Shown: piece after piece, positions 45,403-53,942 of the stretch | Position numbering within the stretch: the first letter of the stretch is position 1 | How the letters are laid out: every line of letters starts with the position of its first letter | Assembly (NCBI RefSeq): GCF_004795255.1 | Contig: NZ_SSBQ01000002.1 | Coordinates: 1,242,001-1,306,000 of the forward strand | From: Streptomyces sp. RKND-216 | GTDB lineage: Bacteria > Actinomycetota > Actinomycetes > Streptomycetales > Streptomycetaceae | DNA: 64,000 nucleotides | Reading direction: 5' to 3' | Made by a program: the position numbers and the translations under genes | The notes under the pieces: generated by a model | Database searches by the model: none | The model's input: the letters and a program-made list of their open reading frames with translations, nothing else | What the model was told of the DNA's origin: nothing

Positions 45403-46167
45403 TCAGCTCCGGCGCCGGCCGTGCGGGGCTGCCGCCGACCGGCGGGACAGCGGCCCGTGTGCCGCCCCTCCCATGATCAGGACGGTACCCGCGCCGACGG
45501 CGATCAGCATGGGGACCAGCGGTCCGGGCCGGGAGACTCCGCCCGGCAGCTGCGTGAAACCCTCGGGGCGTTCGACCATGCCGAAACCTTCCAGCGGCCA
45601 GGCCGTCGCGTCCACCCGCCCCCGCACGGCGTCGCGCGGCACGGCCCAGTGGTCGGCGTCGCCCTCCAGGCGCATCAGGGAGTCCTGGGAGGTCGTGCGA
45701 TGGTCGCCCAGCAGGAAGAGCCGGCCTTCGGGGACCCGCTCGCCGAAGCGGGTCATGGCCTTCCGGTCGTCCGGCCCGAGGTACTCCTCGTCGACGGGTT
45801 CGCCGTTCACAGTGATCCGCCCTTCGGCGTCGCAGCAGGCCACCGTGTCGCCGCCGACCGCCACGACGCGCTTGACCATGGGGACGTCCCCCCACACCGA
45901 GTCGTAGAAGACGACGACGTCGCCGCGCCGGACCTCGTCACCGCCGACGCGTTCGGCGAGTACCCGGTCGCCGGCCTGGATGGTCGGTGCCATCGAGCGG
46001 GTGGGAACCGTGTACGGCTGGTACACGATCGCGCCCCAGACGAAGCCGCCGAGGAACAGCACACAGCCGATCGCCACCGCGACGCCGGAGAGGGTGTCGC
46101 CCAGCCCACGGCGCGGCCGTGTGCCGCCCGGGCGTGCCGCACCGGTCGTCCGTACTGCGTTTCCCAT
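45403..46167 (-). CDS. lepB: Type I signal peptidase (fourth of the cluster, SipZ-like)
   Basis: Membrane serine protease that cleaves signal peptides outside the membrane; 254 residues. It has one N-terminal anchor (about 28-52), the catalytic Ser58 in PTRSM, Lys99 in MVKRVVAVGGD, and the GDHR box. A second hydrophobic helix near the C-terminus (about 215-238) is unusual and typical of some Streptomyces paralogues. It corresponds by position to sipZ of S. lividans, which starts its own unit; here a terminator at 46387-46418 and a 275-base gap precede it. Start ATG 46165-46167. Confidence 0.92.
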   Translation of the reverse strand: MGNAVRTTGAARPGGTRPRRGLGDTLSGVAVAIGCVLFLGGFVWGAIVYQPYTVPTRSMAPTIQAGDRVLAERVGGDEVRRGDVVVFYDSVWGDVPMVKRVVAVGGDTVACCDAEGRITVNGEPVDEEYLGPDDRKAMTRFGERVPEGRLFLLGDHRTTSQDSLMRLEGDADHWAVPRDAVRGRVDATAWPLEGFGMVERPEGFTQLPGGVSRPGPLVPMLIAVGAGTVLIMGGAAHGPLSRRSAAAPHGRRRS

Positions 46168-46386
46168 CCCTGCGCTCCCGGTCCGTCGCCGCCTCGCCGC
46201 CCTCGCACCGCCGGGACGCTGACGGCCACGGGGCGTCGCCCGACCTGCCCGGAGGTCTGGGCGAACCCTACCGGCGACCGCGCGCTCTCCGGGAGTGCGG
46301 AGGGCGGCGGGCAGGGCGAGGTGTCCACGTGTGGGACGCCTCGGCCTCCTTCGCCGGTCACCACGCGGGGCTGAGCCGCGACGCGT

Positions 46387-46418
46387 GTGTGGCCGGGCCC
46401 TCCGGGGCCCGGCCACAC
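46387..46418 (-). terminator. 14-bp hairpin terminator after the three-gene signal peptidase operon
   Basis: Perfect arms 46387-46400 and 46405-46418 with a tetraloop, 25 bases beyond the stop at 46443. Confidence 0.8.
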
Positions 46419-46442
46419 GTCGGTCCTTACCTAGGGCGGCGC

Positions 46443-47432
46443 TCAGCCGCCCGTCGTGATCCGCTCCGCTCGGTGCGAAACGTCTGACCGCTCCGGGCGC
46501 CGGCGAAGCCACAGGGCCAACGGTGCCACTCCAGCCACGCCCATCAGGGCGGGTGCGGCACCGGCGGCCTTGGCGGCGACGCCCTTCTGGTCGAAGGTCT
46601 CCGGCGCCGGGAGGGTCGCCCAGCGGTCGAGCGGCCAGGCGACTACCACGGCGCGGCCGATGGCCTCGTCGACGGGCACCATGCCGCCGTCGGGGCCGTC
46701 CTGGTGGTAGCGCGAGTCCCGGGAATTCTGGCGGTTGTCGCCCATGACCCACATGTGGTCCTTGGGCACGGTGACGGGCCCGAAGGGCCTGTCGTCGCAC
46801 GGCGTGCTGCCGGGCTTCAGGTACGACTCCTCGAGCGCGGCGCCGTTGACCTTCACCGGCTCGCCCTTACGGCAGGAGACGGTGTCGCCGCCGACCGCGA
46901 TGACGCGCTTGATCAGGTCCTGTTCATCGGCGGACGGCATCAGCCCGATGAAGCTGAACGCCTTCTGCAGGGCATTCTGCTCGTTGGGGATGTCGGGGAG
47001 CCATCCGCCCGGGTCGTGGAAGACGACGACCTCGCCGCGCTCCGGCTCGGAGCCGAACCACGGCGTCAGCTTGTCGACGAGAACGCGGTCGCCGATCTTG
47101 AGGCTGTCCCGCATCGATTCCGAGGGGATGGAGAACGCCTGGAGCAGGAAGGTCTTGATGACCAGCGCCAGCACAAGCGCGATGCCGACGAGGAGGGGCA
47201 GTTCCTTCCAGAACGGCCGTGCCTGCTTCTTCTTGCGGTCGCGTCCGGCCTCGCCGTCGTCACGGGCGCCGTCTCCGTCGTCCCCTGTGTGCGACACGCC
47301 CACGGTGTCCGTCTCGCCTCCCTGCGGGCTGGGCCGTTCGTCACTCATCAGCGGCGTCGGTCCGCGGCCGTCTCCCTCAGGTCCCTCGGGATAGTCGTGA
47401 CCGGACCGCGCGCCGTAGCCCATGTCCCCCAC
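46443..47432 (-). CDS. lepB: Type I signal peptidase (third of the cluster, SipY-like)
   Basis: Signal peptidase of 329 residues with a long charged N-terminus (about 1-75), an anchor near 78-98, Ser106 in IPSESM, Lys175 in LIKRVIAVGGD and box GDNRQNSRDSR. A C-terminal hydrophobic stretch (about 295-312) may be a second anchor. Start: GTG 47430-47432 five bases after an AGGAG that lies inside the upstream gene; the ATG at 47423 is an alternative. It overlaps the upstream signal peptidase gene by 56 bases, so translation is probably coupled. Confidence 0.9.
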   Translation of the reverse strand: MGDMGYGARSGHDYPEGPEGDGRGPTPLMSDERPSPQGGETDTVGVSHTGDDGDGARDDGEAGRDRKKKQARPFWKELPLLVGIALVLALVIKTFLLQAFSIPSESMRDSLKIGDRVLVDKLTPWFGSEPERGEVVVFHDPGGWLPDIPNEQNALQKAFSFIGLMPSADEQDLIKRVIAVGGDTVSCRKGEPVKVNGAALEESYLKPGSTPCDDRPFGPVTVPKDHMWVMGDNRQNSRDSRYHQDGPDGGMVPVDEAIGRAVVVAWPLDRWATLPAPETFDQKGVAAKAAGAAPALMGVAGVAPLALWLRRRPERSDVSHRAERITTGG

Positions 47433-48399
47433 TCTCACTCCTCACACTGCGCTTTCGTCGGTCCCGGTACCGGGCCAGACCCACCACTGTGACAACGAGC
47501 GAGAGTTCCAAGGGGCTCGGAAGCCCACTCCTTCGGTTCTCCTCGGCAGCTTGTGCGGTCGCCTCCGTGCCGGAGGGGTCCGGCACCGCGGCGAAGGTCT
47601 CGTTCTCCGACAGCCGCCGCCAGTGGTCCACCGGCCAGGCTACGACCATGGCCCTGCCGACGATCAGTTCCTCCGGAACCGTACCCCGTCCGGGTGAATC
47701 GAGGTGGTACCGGGAGTCCGCCGAGTTGCCGCGGTGGTCGCCCATCACGAAGTACCGGCTCTCGGGGACAGTGACGTCGAACTCGATCTTCGACGGCGCG
47801 TTGCCCGGGTACAGGTACGGTTCGTCGACGGGGTGGCCGTTGACCGTGATCCGGCCGTCGGAGCCGCAGCAGCGCACGCGGTCGCCGCCGACGGCGACCA
47901 CCCGCTTGATGAGGTCCTGTTCGTCGTCCGACGGGAGCAGGCCGACGAACGTCAGCAGGTCCTTGACCTGCTTGACACCGACGGGATCGGTCCCCTGCTG
48001 CTGCTGTTGCGGTTCGCCGTCCAGCCAACCGCCGGGGTCCTGGAAGACGACGACGTCGCCGCGGTCGGGCCTGCCGCCGAACCACGGGGTCAGCTTGTCG
48101 ACGACGACGCGGTCCCCGATCCGGATGGTCTGCTCCATCGACCCGGAGGGGATCACGAACGCCTGCACCAGGAAGGTCTTCAGCACCAGCGCTATCACCA
48201 GCGCGATGCCGATCAGAATGGGGATCTCCTTGGTCACCGACAGCCTGCGGCGCCGCTTGATGCGCTTGGCCGCACGTCGACGGTCGGCGCGGCCCTCGCC
48301 GGGGCCGCGCAGGGTGGCGGTCCGGTCTGCGGAGGGCTGCGGCGGGGGTGTCGCGTCGGAACGCCGGTGGTGCCCGGCGGGTCTGCCGCGCCTACCCAT
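47377..48399 (-). CDS. lepB: Type I signal peptidase (second of the cluster, SipX-like)
   Basis: Signal peptidase of 340 residues: a basic N-terminal tail (about 1-55), an anchor (about 58-80), Ser87 in IPSGSM, Lys165 in LIKRVVAVGGD and GDHRGNSADSR. A short poly-glutamine run (QQQQQ, 131-135) sits in the exposed insert before the Lys motif. The ATG at 48397-48399 overlaps the upstream gene stop by eight bases. Its C-terminus overlaps the next signal peptidase gene by 56 bases. Confidence 0.9.
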   Translation of the reverse strand: MGRRGRPAGHHRRSDATPPPQPSADRTATLRGPGEGRADRRRAAKRIKRRRRLSVTKEIPILIGIALVIALVLKTFLVQAFVIPSGSMEQTIRIGDRVVVDKLTPWFGGRPDRGDVVVFQDPGGWLDGEPQQQQQGTDPVGVKQVKDLLTFVGLLPSDDEQDLIKRVVAVGGDRVRCCGSDGRITVNGHPVDEPYLYPGNAPSKIEFDVTVPESRYFVMGDHRGNSADSRYHLDSPGRGTVPEELIVGRAMVVAWPVDHWRRLSENETFAAVPDPSGTEATAQAAEENRRSGLPSPLELSLVVTVVGLARYRDRRKRSVRSESGGHGLRRAVRSRLSRGT

Positions 48400-49105
48400 G
48401 GGCCCCCGCCTCGCGAGCGGCGCGTTCCGTACCGGCGGACAGGGTGGTCCAGCGGGCGTGGGGCCAGGCGATCCAGTCGGCGCGGCCGATGACGCGGTCC
48501 AGCGGGACGGTGCCGCCGCCGGGCAGCCCCAGGTGGTCCCGGGAGTCGCGGGAGGCTGAGCGGTGGTCGCCCATGACCCAGAGCCGGCCTTCCGGAACAC
48601 GGATGTCGAAGCGGACCACGGAGGGCTCGTCGCCGGGGTGCAAGTACGTCTCGGTCAGCGGTTCGCCATTCACCGCAAGCCTCCCCCGCTGGTCGCAGCA
48701 CCGGACGCGGTCACCGCCGACGCCGATGACCCGCTTGACGTACTCCGTGTCCGCCGGGTCCGACAGGCCGAGGGCGGAACCGAACCTGCGGAGCAGACCG
48801 GAGAGCGCCCCCGAGCCGGCGGTGCCGGACGGGAGGAAGGACCCCCTGCCCTCGAACACCACGACCTCCCCCCGTTCAGGACGGTCACCGAAACGGTAGG
48901 CCAGCTTGTTCACCAGGACCCGGTCCCCCACCTTCAGGGTCGGCGCCATCGACGAACTGGGGATCGAATAAGGCTGCACCACGAAGGCGCCGACCAGCAA
49001 GACCGCCACGAGAACGGCCGCGGCGCCCGTCGTGAGCCGAAAAGAGCGCGGCCGACGCCGGTGCCCCTGCTCGGGGACCTCCGCGCGGCCGCGCTCCGTT
49101 CGCAC
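48392..49105 (-). CDS. lepB: Type I signal peptidase (first of the cluster, SipW-like)
   Basis: Signal peptidase of 237 residues: anchor at about 26-44, Ser52 in IPSSSM, Lys124 in YVKRVIGVGGD, and GDHRSASRDSR. It is the shortest of the four paralogues and lacks the C-terminal helix. GTG 49103-49105 starts eight bases after the rplS stop, so it is probably transcribed with rplS. In S. lividans the first three sip genes form one operon; the overlaps here fit that. Confidence 0.9.
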   Translation of the reverse strand: MRTERGRAEVPEQGHRRRPRSFRLTTGAAAVLVAVLLVGAFVVQPYSIPSSSMAPTLKVGDRVLVNKLAYRFGDRPERGEVVVFEGRGSFLPSGTAGSGALSGLLRRFGSALGLSDPADTEYVKRVIGVGGDRVRCCDQRGRLAVNGEPLTETYLHPGDEPSVVRFDIRVPEGRLWVMGDHRSASRDSRDHLGLPGGGTVPLDRVIGRADWIAWPHARWTTLSAGTERAAREAGAHG

Positions 49106-49113
49106 GAACGAGA

Positions 49114-49464
49114 TCAGTTCTCGCGCTTCTCCTTGATCTTGGCGGCCTTGCCGCGCAGGTCACGGAGGTAGTACAGCTTCGCGCGGCGGACGTCACCGCG
49201 GGTGACGACCTCGATCTTCTCTACGATCGGGGTGTGCACCGGGAAGGTGCGCTCGACGCCGACGCTGAAGCTGACCTTGCGGACGGTGAAGGTCTCGCGC
49301 ACGCCGGAGCCCTGGCGGCGGATCACGACGCCCTTGAACTGCTGCACACGGGAGCGGCTGCCCTCGACCACGCGGACGTGGACGTTGACGGTGTCGCCCG
49401 GGCGGAAGTGGGGGACGTCCTCGCGCAGCGAAGCCGCGTCGACGTTGTCGAGCAGGTGAGACAT
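49114..49464 (-). CDS. rplS: 50S ribosomal protein L19
   Basis: Large-subunit protein of 116 residues; blocks [30 protein letters not shown] and [18 protein letters not shown] match L19 throughout its normal length. ATG 49462-49464. It follows trmD at 131 bases and leads into the signal peptidase genes. Confidence 0.97.
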   Translation of the reverse strand: MSHLLDNVDAASLREDVPHFRPGDTVNVHVRVVEGSRSRVQQFKGVVIRRQGSGVRETFTVRKVSFSVGVERTFPVHTPIVEKIEVVTRGDVRRAKLYYLRDLRGKAAKIKEKREN

Positions 49465-49595
49465 GATCGTCTGCTTTCCTCGCCGATGCCACAGGTCATC
49501 AGCGGAACATGGTGAACGGATGTACGGTTGCCGCCGCTCCGGTCGGGCGTTGATCCCCCTGTGGCAGGGTCGCGCGCCGGACGCGAGGCAGCGGC

Positions 49596-50414
49596 CTATT
49601 CTTCCACGGGCCTCGTCGTGCGCCCAAATCGGCCCCCGGGTCCGACTTCCCAGCCCAGGGCGGAGAGCGTCGCCCGGTCGTGCGCGTCGAGCCCGACGGG
49701 ATCGCACGCCTCGATCAGGTCGGGCCGGTGGGTGCTGGTGCGGGCGAGCGCCTGGTCGCGGCGCCACCGGGCGATCCGCCCGTGGTGGCCGCTGACCAGC
49801 ACCTCGGGGATCTCCCGGCCGCGCCACTGCGGGGGCTTGGTGTACACCGGGCCTTCCAGCAGGCCGGCCATGCTCCCGGGGGCGAAGGAGTCGTCGCGGT
49901 GGGACTCGGCGTTGCCGAGCACGCCGGGCAGCAGGCGGGCGACCGCCTCCACCATCACCAGTACCGGCGCCTCGCCCCCGGCGAGCACGTAGTCGCCGAT
50001 GGAGACCTCGCGCACGTCCAGACGCGACCCGTACTCCTCGACGACGCGGCGGTCGATGCCCTCGTAGCGGGCCGGGGTGAACACGAGCCAGGGTGCGGCG
50101 GCGAGTTCGACCGCGAGGGCCTGGGTGAACGGCCGCCCGCTGGGCGTGGGGACGACGAGGACGGGCTCGCCCTGGTCCGGAGCGCCGGAGGCGAGGATCT
50201 CGTCCAGCGCCTCGCCCCACGGCTCGGGCTTCATCACCATGCCGGGCCCGCCGCCGTACGGGGTGTCGTCCACGGTGTGGTGCCGGTCGTGGGTCCATGT
50301 GCGCAGGTCGTGCACCCGGACGTCGAGCTGCCCGCGGGCGCGCGCCTTGCCGACCAGGGAGACGTTCAGCGGCTCCAGGTACTCCGGGAAGATCGTGACA
50401 ACGTCGAGCCTCAC
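49596..50414 (-). CDS. trmD: tRNA (guanine37-N1)-methyltransferase
   Basis: SPOUT-class enzyme methylating G37 next to the anticodon to prevent frameshifting; 272 residues. The knot region shows [10 protein letters not shown] and [19 protein letters not shown], and the conserved [16 protein letters not shown] is intact. A GTG start overlaps the rimM stop (GTGA, 50411-50414). Standard position in the rpsP-rimM-trmD-rplS group. Confidence 0.96.
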   Translation of the reverse strand: MRLDVVTIFPEYLEPLNVSLVGKARARGQLDVRVHDLRTWTHDRHHTVDDTPYGGGPGMVMKPEPWGEALDEILASGAPDQGEPVLVVPTPSGRPFTQALAVELAAAPWLVFTPARYEGIDRRVVEEYGSRLDVREVSIGDYVLAGGEAPVLVMVEAVARLLPGVLGNAESHRDDSFAPGSMAGLLEGPVYTKPPQWRGREIPEVLVSGHHGRIARWRRDQALARTSTHRPDLIEACDPVGLDAHDRATLSALGWEVGPGGRFGRTTRPVEE

Positions 50415-50938
50415 GCGCCCTTCCCCTCCTCCTCGTCGAGCAGCCCGGGGGGCGGGTCGACGACCATGCGCTGCGCGGACAGGTCGATCTCCGGGACGAT
50501 CTCGGTGACGAACGGAATCAGCGCCTCGCCGCCGTCGGGGCGCCGTACGACCAGCAGATCCTGCGCGGGCAGGTGGGCGATCTCCTCGACGCGGCCGACG
50601 GCGCGCCCGTCTCGGGTGACGACGTCCAGGTCGAGGAGCTGGTGGTCGTAGAACTCCTCGGGGTCGTCCGGGCTCTGCTCCGGGTCGATCTCGGCGACCA
50701 GCAGGGTGTTGCGCAGCGCCTCGGCGCCGGTGCGGTCCTGCACGCCGGCGAAACGCAGCAGCAGGCGTCCGCTGTGCACCCGGCCGGTCTCGATGGTGAG
50801 CGGGCCGACGTCCGGCGGATCGGTGGCCAGAACGGCTCCGGGCGCGAGCCGCAGCTCGGGCTCGTCGGTGCGTACCTCCACGGTGACCTCACCGCGGATG
50901 CCGTGGGCGCGGCCGACGCGGGCGACTACCAACTGCAC
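50411..50938 (-). CDS. rimM: Ribosome maturation factor RimM
   Basis: Assembly factor for the 30S head; 175 residues with an N-terminal beta-barrel ([17 protein letters not shown]) and a C-terminal PRC-barrel-like part ([31 protein letters not shown]). Start GTG 50936-50938. It is coupled to trmD. A hairpin separates it from the khpA gene upstream. Confidence 0.95.
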   Translation of the reverse strand: MQLVVARVGRAHGIRGEVTVEVRTDEPELRLAPGAVLATDPPDVGPLTIETGRVHSGRLLLRFAGVQDRTGAEALRNTLLVAEIDPEQSPDDPEEFYDHQLLDLDVVTRDGRAVGRVEEIAHLPAQDLLVVRRPDGGEALIPFVTEIVPEIDLSAQRMVVDPPPGLLDEEEGKGA

Positions 50939-50997
50939 GGTCTCGGGTTCCCCTTCTTCTTCTCGCGTGTCCTCCGCCGGGCGGGTGGTGCGAACAG

Positions 50998-51041
50998 CGG
51001 CAGCGGCCGGGTGCGGCCGGAGCCGCCCCCGGCCGCTGCCG
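50998..51041 (-). terminator. 14-bp stem between khpA and rimM
   Basis: Perfect arms 50998-51011 and 51028-51041 with a 16-base loop. It may attenuate transcription inside the rpsP-khpA-rimM-trmD group. Confidence 0.65.
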
Positions 51042-51073
51042 GTGGTGCGTGGTACTGCTCAGCGTGCTGCCGC

Positions 51074-51313
51074 TCAGCGGATCTGGTCCACGTCGACGAG
51101 GTCGACGCGTACACCACGGCCGCCGAGGGCTCCCACGACGGTGCGGAGCGCACGGGCCGTGCGGCCGTTGCGGCCGATGACCTTGCCGAGGTCGTCGGGG
51201 TGCACCCGGACCTCCAGCACGCGCCCGCGGCGCAGGGTGCGCTCCGCGACCTGCACCTCGTCGGGGTGGTCGACGATGCCCTTGACGAGGTGCTCGAGGG
51301 CCTCCTCGAGCAT
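51074..51313 (-). CDS. khpA: KH-domain RNA-binding protein
   Basis: RNA-binding protein of 79 residues with a single KH domain; the GxxG loop is GRNG in KVIGRNGRTARALR. KhpA pairs with KhpB in other bacteria and affects mRNA and cell-envelope homeostasis. The ATG at 51311-51313 is two bases after the rpsP stop, so it is coupled. Its role in Streptomyces is inferred from the family. Confidence 0.94.
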   Translation of the reverse strand: MLEEALEHLVKGIVDHPDEVQVAERTLRRGRVLEVRVHPDDLGKVIGRNGRTARALRTVVGALGGRGVRVDLVDVDQIR

Positions 51314-51315
51314 CC

Positions 51316-51774
51316 TCAGGCCTCGGTCGACTCGGTGGCGGTGTCAGCGGACTCGGCCTTGGCCTCGTCCGCCTTCTTCTCGCCCTTGTCGGACTTCTTG
51401 GCCTTCGGCGTGATGGCCTCGCCCTTGGGCTCGTTCGCCGACTGCTTGGCCGCGGCCTCGAAGAGGGCCTTCTTGTCGGCCTTCGGCTCGGCGACCTTCA
51501 TCGGCTCGGGGGCCGGCAGACCCTTGAACTTCTGCCAGTCGCCGGTGACCTTGAGGATGGCCGCGACCGGCTCGGTCGGCTGCGCGCCGACGCCCAGCCA
51601 GTACTGGACGCGCTCCGAGTCGACCTCGATGCGGGAGGGGTTCTGCACCGGGTGGTACAGGCCGATCTCCTCGATGGCGCGGCCGTCGCGGCGGGTGCGC
51701 GAGTCGGCGACGATGATGCGGTAGTGCGGCGAACGGATCTTGCCCAGTCGCTTCAGCTTGATCTTGACTGCCAC
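51316..51774 (-). CDS. rpsP: 30S ribosomal protein S16 with extended C-terminus
   Basis: Small-subunit protein; the core [19 protein letters not shown] and [19 protein letters not shown] occupies the first 80 or so residues. A further 70-residue Lys/Ala/Glu-rich tail (ending in [10 protein letters not shown]) brings the length to 152, against about 80-90 in most bacteria; such tails are known in high-GC actinomycetes. Start GTG 51772-51774. It is first in its operon. Confidence 0.96.
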   Translation of the reverse strand: MAVKIKLKRLGKIRSPHYRIIVADSRTRRDGRAIEEIGLYHPVQNPSRIEVDSERVQYWLGVGAQPTEPVAAILKVTGDWQKFKGLPAPEPMKVAEPKADKKALFEAAAKQSANEPKGEAITPKAKKSDKGEKKADEAKAESADTATESTEA

Positions 51775-51913
51775 GGGTGTGGTGTCTCCTGGTCTTGACG
51801 TGGTGGGGCGCGGCGGAGTGCCACGTGGGGTTGTGGTGTCCTGGCGCCCGACGGACGCGTCAGCCGGAGGAGAGAGGGGTCCTGGACGGCTGCCGAGTAC
51901 AGCCGCCCATGAT

Positions 51914-51965
51914 GCCACACCTCACCGGTCCGGCCGAACCGGGGGCCGGGCCGGTGAGGTGTGGC
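51914..51965. terminator. 22-bp near-perfect hairpin upstream of rpsP
   Basis: Outer arms 51914-51928 and 51951-51965 are perfect and pairing continues inward (51930-51935 with 51944-51949) with one G-T wobble. It lies 14 bases after the stop of the minus-strand SprT-like gene. Confidence 0.8.
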
Positions 51966-51979
51966 CGCCGCCGGCGCAT

Positions 51980-52639
51980 TCAGCCCGCGACGGCCATCGG
52001 TTCCTTGGACGGCGCGGCGTCCGGGATGCGGAAGGGCTTGCCGCAGGCTCCGCACATGATGGGCGCCTGCGCCAGCACGGAGGGGACGACGCGGACGTTG
52101 CGCCCGCAGTCGCAGACCGCCTTGACCCGTACCCCGCCCCCGGAGGAGCCGTGTCGGGCCGCGGGCCCGCGGAAGCTGCGCCCGCTCTCGGTGGTGGTGG
52201 CCGCGTCGTGCGCCTTGAGGGCGCGGTGCAGACGGTCGGCGGTGGAGCGGTAGCGCCGACGGGTGGCCGGGGTGAGGGTCACGAGGGAGAAGCCGCTGCT
52301 CGGATGCGGCTCTTCCGCGTGCTCCAGCCCCAGCTCTTCGGCGATCGCGAGGAACCGGCGGTTGTGGTAGCGACCGGCGCGCGAGGTGTCGCGGACACCG
52401 CGGGCGGCGGCGATCCCGTGCACGGCCTCGTGCAGCAGCCGTTCGAAGGAGAGCTCGGCGCCGCAGGCGGACGAGGACTCTCCGATGAGTGATTCGGGCG
52501 CGGCCAGATCCGGCAGCTCGGGATGGTGCCGTTGAATGTCGGCCCAGGCGGCTGCCAGCTCGGCGGCGAGAACTGGTGGTGTCGTGCTCACGTCGTGAAC
52601 AACGAGCGAGGGGGGTCGGGTGTTCCGATTCGGGGCCAT
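51980..52639 (-). CDS. SprT-like putative zinc metalloprotein with C-terminal zinc ribbon
   Basis: Protein of 219 residues. HEAVH (His70, Glu71, His74) fits the SprT-like zinc peptidase motif HExxH. The C-terminus has paired cysteines, CDCGRN and CGACGKPF (about 178-205), that would bind structural zinc. Eukaryotic SPRTN removes DNA-protein crosslinks; bacterial members are not well studied. The ATG at 52637-52639 is preceded by AT-rich sequence with no Shine-Dalgarno site; GTG 52598-52600 is an alternative. A strong terminator follows. Proteolysis is not demonstrated here. Confidence 0.75.
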   Translation of the reverse strand: MAPNRNTRPPSLVVHDVSTTPPVLAAELAAAWADIQRHHPELPDLAAPESLIGESSSACGAELSFERLLHEAVHGIAAARGVRDTSRAGRYHNRRFLAIAEELGLEHAEEPHPSSGFSLVTLTPATRRRYRSTADRLHRALKAHDAATTTESGRSFRGPAARHGSSGGGVRVKAVCDCGRNVRVVPSVLAQAPIMCGACGKPFRIPDAAPSKEPMAVAG

Positions 52640-53033
52640 CCCAAATAATTTTCCCGTACCGGTCAGTTCACTCCGATGGGCCCTGACGAGGACGGGTGCG
52701 CCGATCTGCGGAGAAGACGCGTAGTCGCCGCATTCCCGGACGTAGTTCCGATTCGTACGCCTTCGGTGCGCCGGGCCGTTGCGCGGGCGAGCGCACGCTC
52801 CCCCGCGCTCGCTGGGACGCACGCACCGCCGTTCGCGGTTCCCCCGCCCCTCCCGGATGCCACGACCATATGTCCCGATTAGCATGACTTCGCGCCGCGG
52901 CCCTCCGCCCGGCGCATGCTACGGCAGTGCCCCGCGATCCGGATGCCGGGCCCGGACGGCGAGGTGCCGCGGCGTACGGCGACGGCCCGACCCCTGCGGC
53001 CGATCGGACGGATCGACGGATCGAGGCGCCTTG
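52640..53033. other. 394-bp divergent region (SprT-like / methyltransferase)
   Basis: No credible gene. A short AT-rich patch (about 52641-52654) next to the SprT-like start is unusual for this genome and may hold its promoter. The rest is ordinary GC-rich sequence. Confidence 0.4.
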
Positions 53034-53855
53034 ATGACACCCACGCTGGTCCACCACCCGCAGCGCGCCCGCGACTGGGCGGAGATCCAGGAGAGGATGC
53101 TGGTCCCGCTCTACGAGGCGGTCTTCGACCGGCTGGAGGTCGGCTCCGCCGCCCATGTCCTGGACCTTGGCTGCGGTTCCGGGCTGGCGCTGCTCCTCGC
53201 CGCGGCCCGCGGCGCGTCCGTGACGGGCGTGGAACCGGACGAGACGCGGCTGGCACTGGCTCGCGAGCGCCTGATGCCGGAGCCCGGCGGCGTTCCGGGC
53301 GGCCGGAGGGTGCGGCTGGTGGGCGCCCGCGTGGAGGACGAGGTGCCGCTGCACGAACCGCTGCCCACGGTGGTGACCGCGTTCGAGGCGCTGCCCGACC
53401 CGGAGGTGCTGTCCCGGACCGTGGCGTCTCTCGAACGGAACACGCCGGTGGTGCTGGCCGGGTGGGGGCCTGCCGAACGCTGCGGAGCAGCGTCGGTGCT
53501 GCGGGTGGCGGAGCGGACGGCGGACACCGCGGACCTGCAGGACGGGGAAGCTGGGGAGCCGCCGCATATGCCGGGCTGCTGGCAGCCCGGTGGGCGGGAC
53601 GGCCTGGAGGAGCTGGCCCGCACCGCCGGTCTGCGGCTGGACGGCTCCGGGCGGGTTTCCTGCCCGTTCGGCTACGCCGACATGGACAGTGCCGTCCGCG
53701 GGTTGCTGTCCACCGGGCTGTACGACCGTGCGGAGCGGACCGCGGAGGAGGGGGTGGTGCGCGCGGAGCTGATCGAGGCGCTCGCCCCCCACCGGCGCGG
53801 CGACGGCACGGTGTGGATGCCGAATCTCTTCCGGTACGTGATCGCACGGGTCTGA
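53034..53855 (+). CDS. SAM-dependent methyltransferase (class I)
   Basis: Putative cytosolic methyltransferase of 273 residues. Motif I, VLDLGCGSGLALLLAA, begins near residue 41, with motif II acid in TGVEPD and a later ALPDPEVL segment. The substrate is unknown. The ATG at 53034 follows GAGG by about seven bases. It stands alone between the divergent SprT-like gene and the convergent ECF sigma gene. Confidence 0.82.
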   Translation: MTPTLVHHPQRARDWAEIQERMLVPLYEAVFDRLEVGSAAHVLDLGCGSGLALLLAAARGASVTGVEPDETRLALARERLMPEPGGVPGGRRVRLVGARVEDEVPLHEPLPTVVTAFEALPDPEVLSRTVASLERNTPVVLAGWGPAERCGAASVLRVAERTADTADLQDGEAGEPPHMPGCWQPGGRDGLEELARTAGLRLDGSGRVSCPFGYADMDSAVRGLLSTGLYDRAERTAEEGVVRAELIEALAPHRRGDGTVWMPNLFRYVIARV

Positions 53856-53942
53856 CGCCCTCCCGGATGCCGCGCGCAGAAACCGGAGGTCCAGCACGGC
53901 GGAGGACACTTCCTGCGGGGGGAGGTGCCGGATGCCGGCCGG

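Noticed and set aside
48001..48015. CTG-repeat run in the second signal peptidase gene
   Set aside because: It only encodes a short poly-glutamine stretch in an exposed loop; too short to treat as an unstable repeat.
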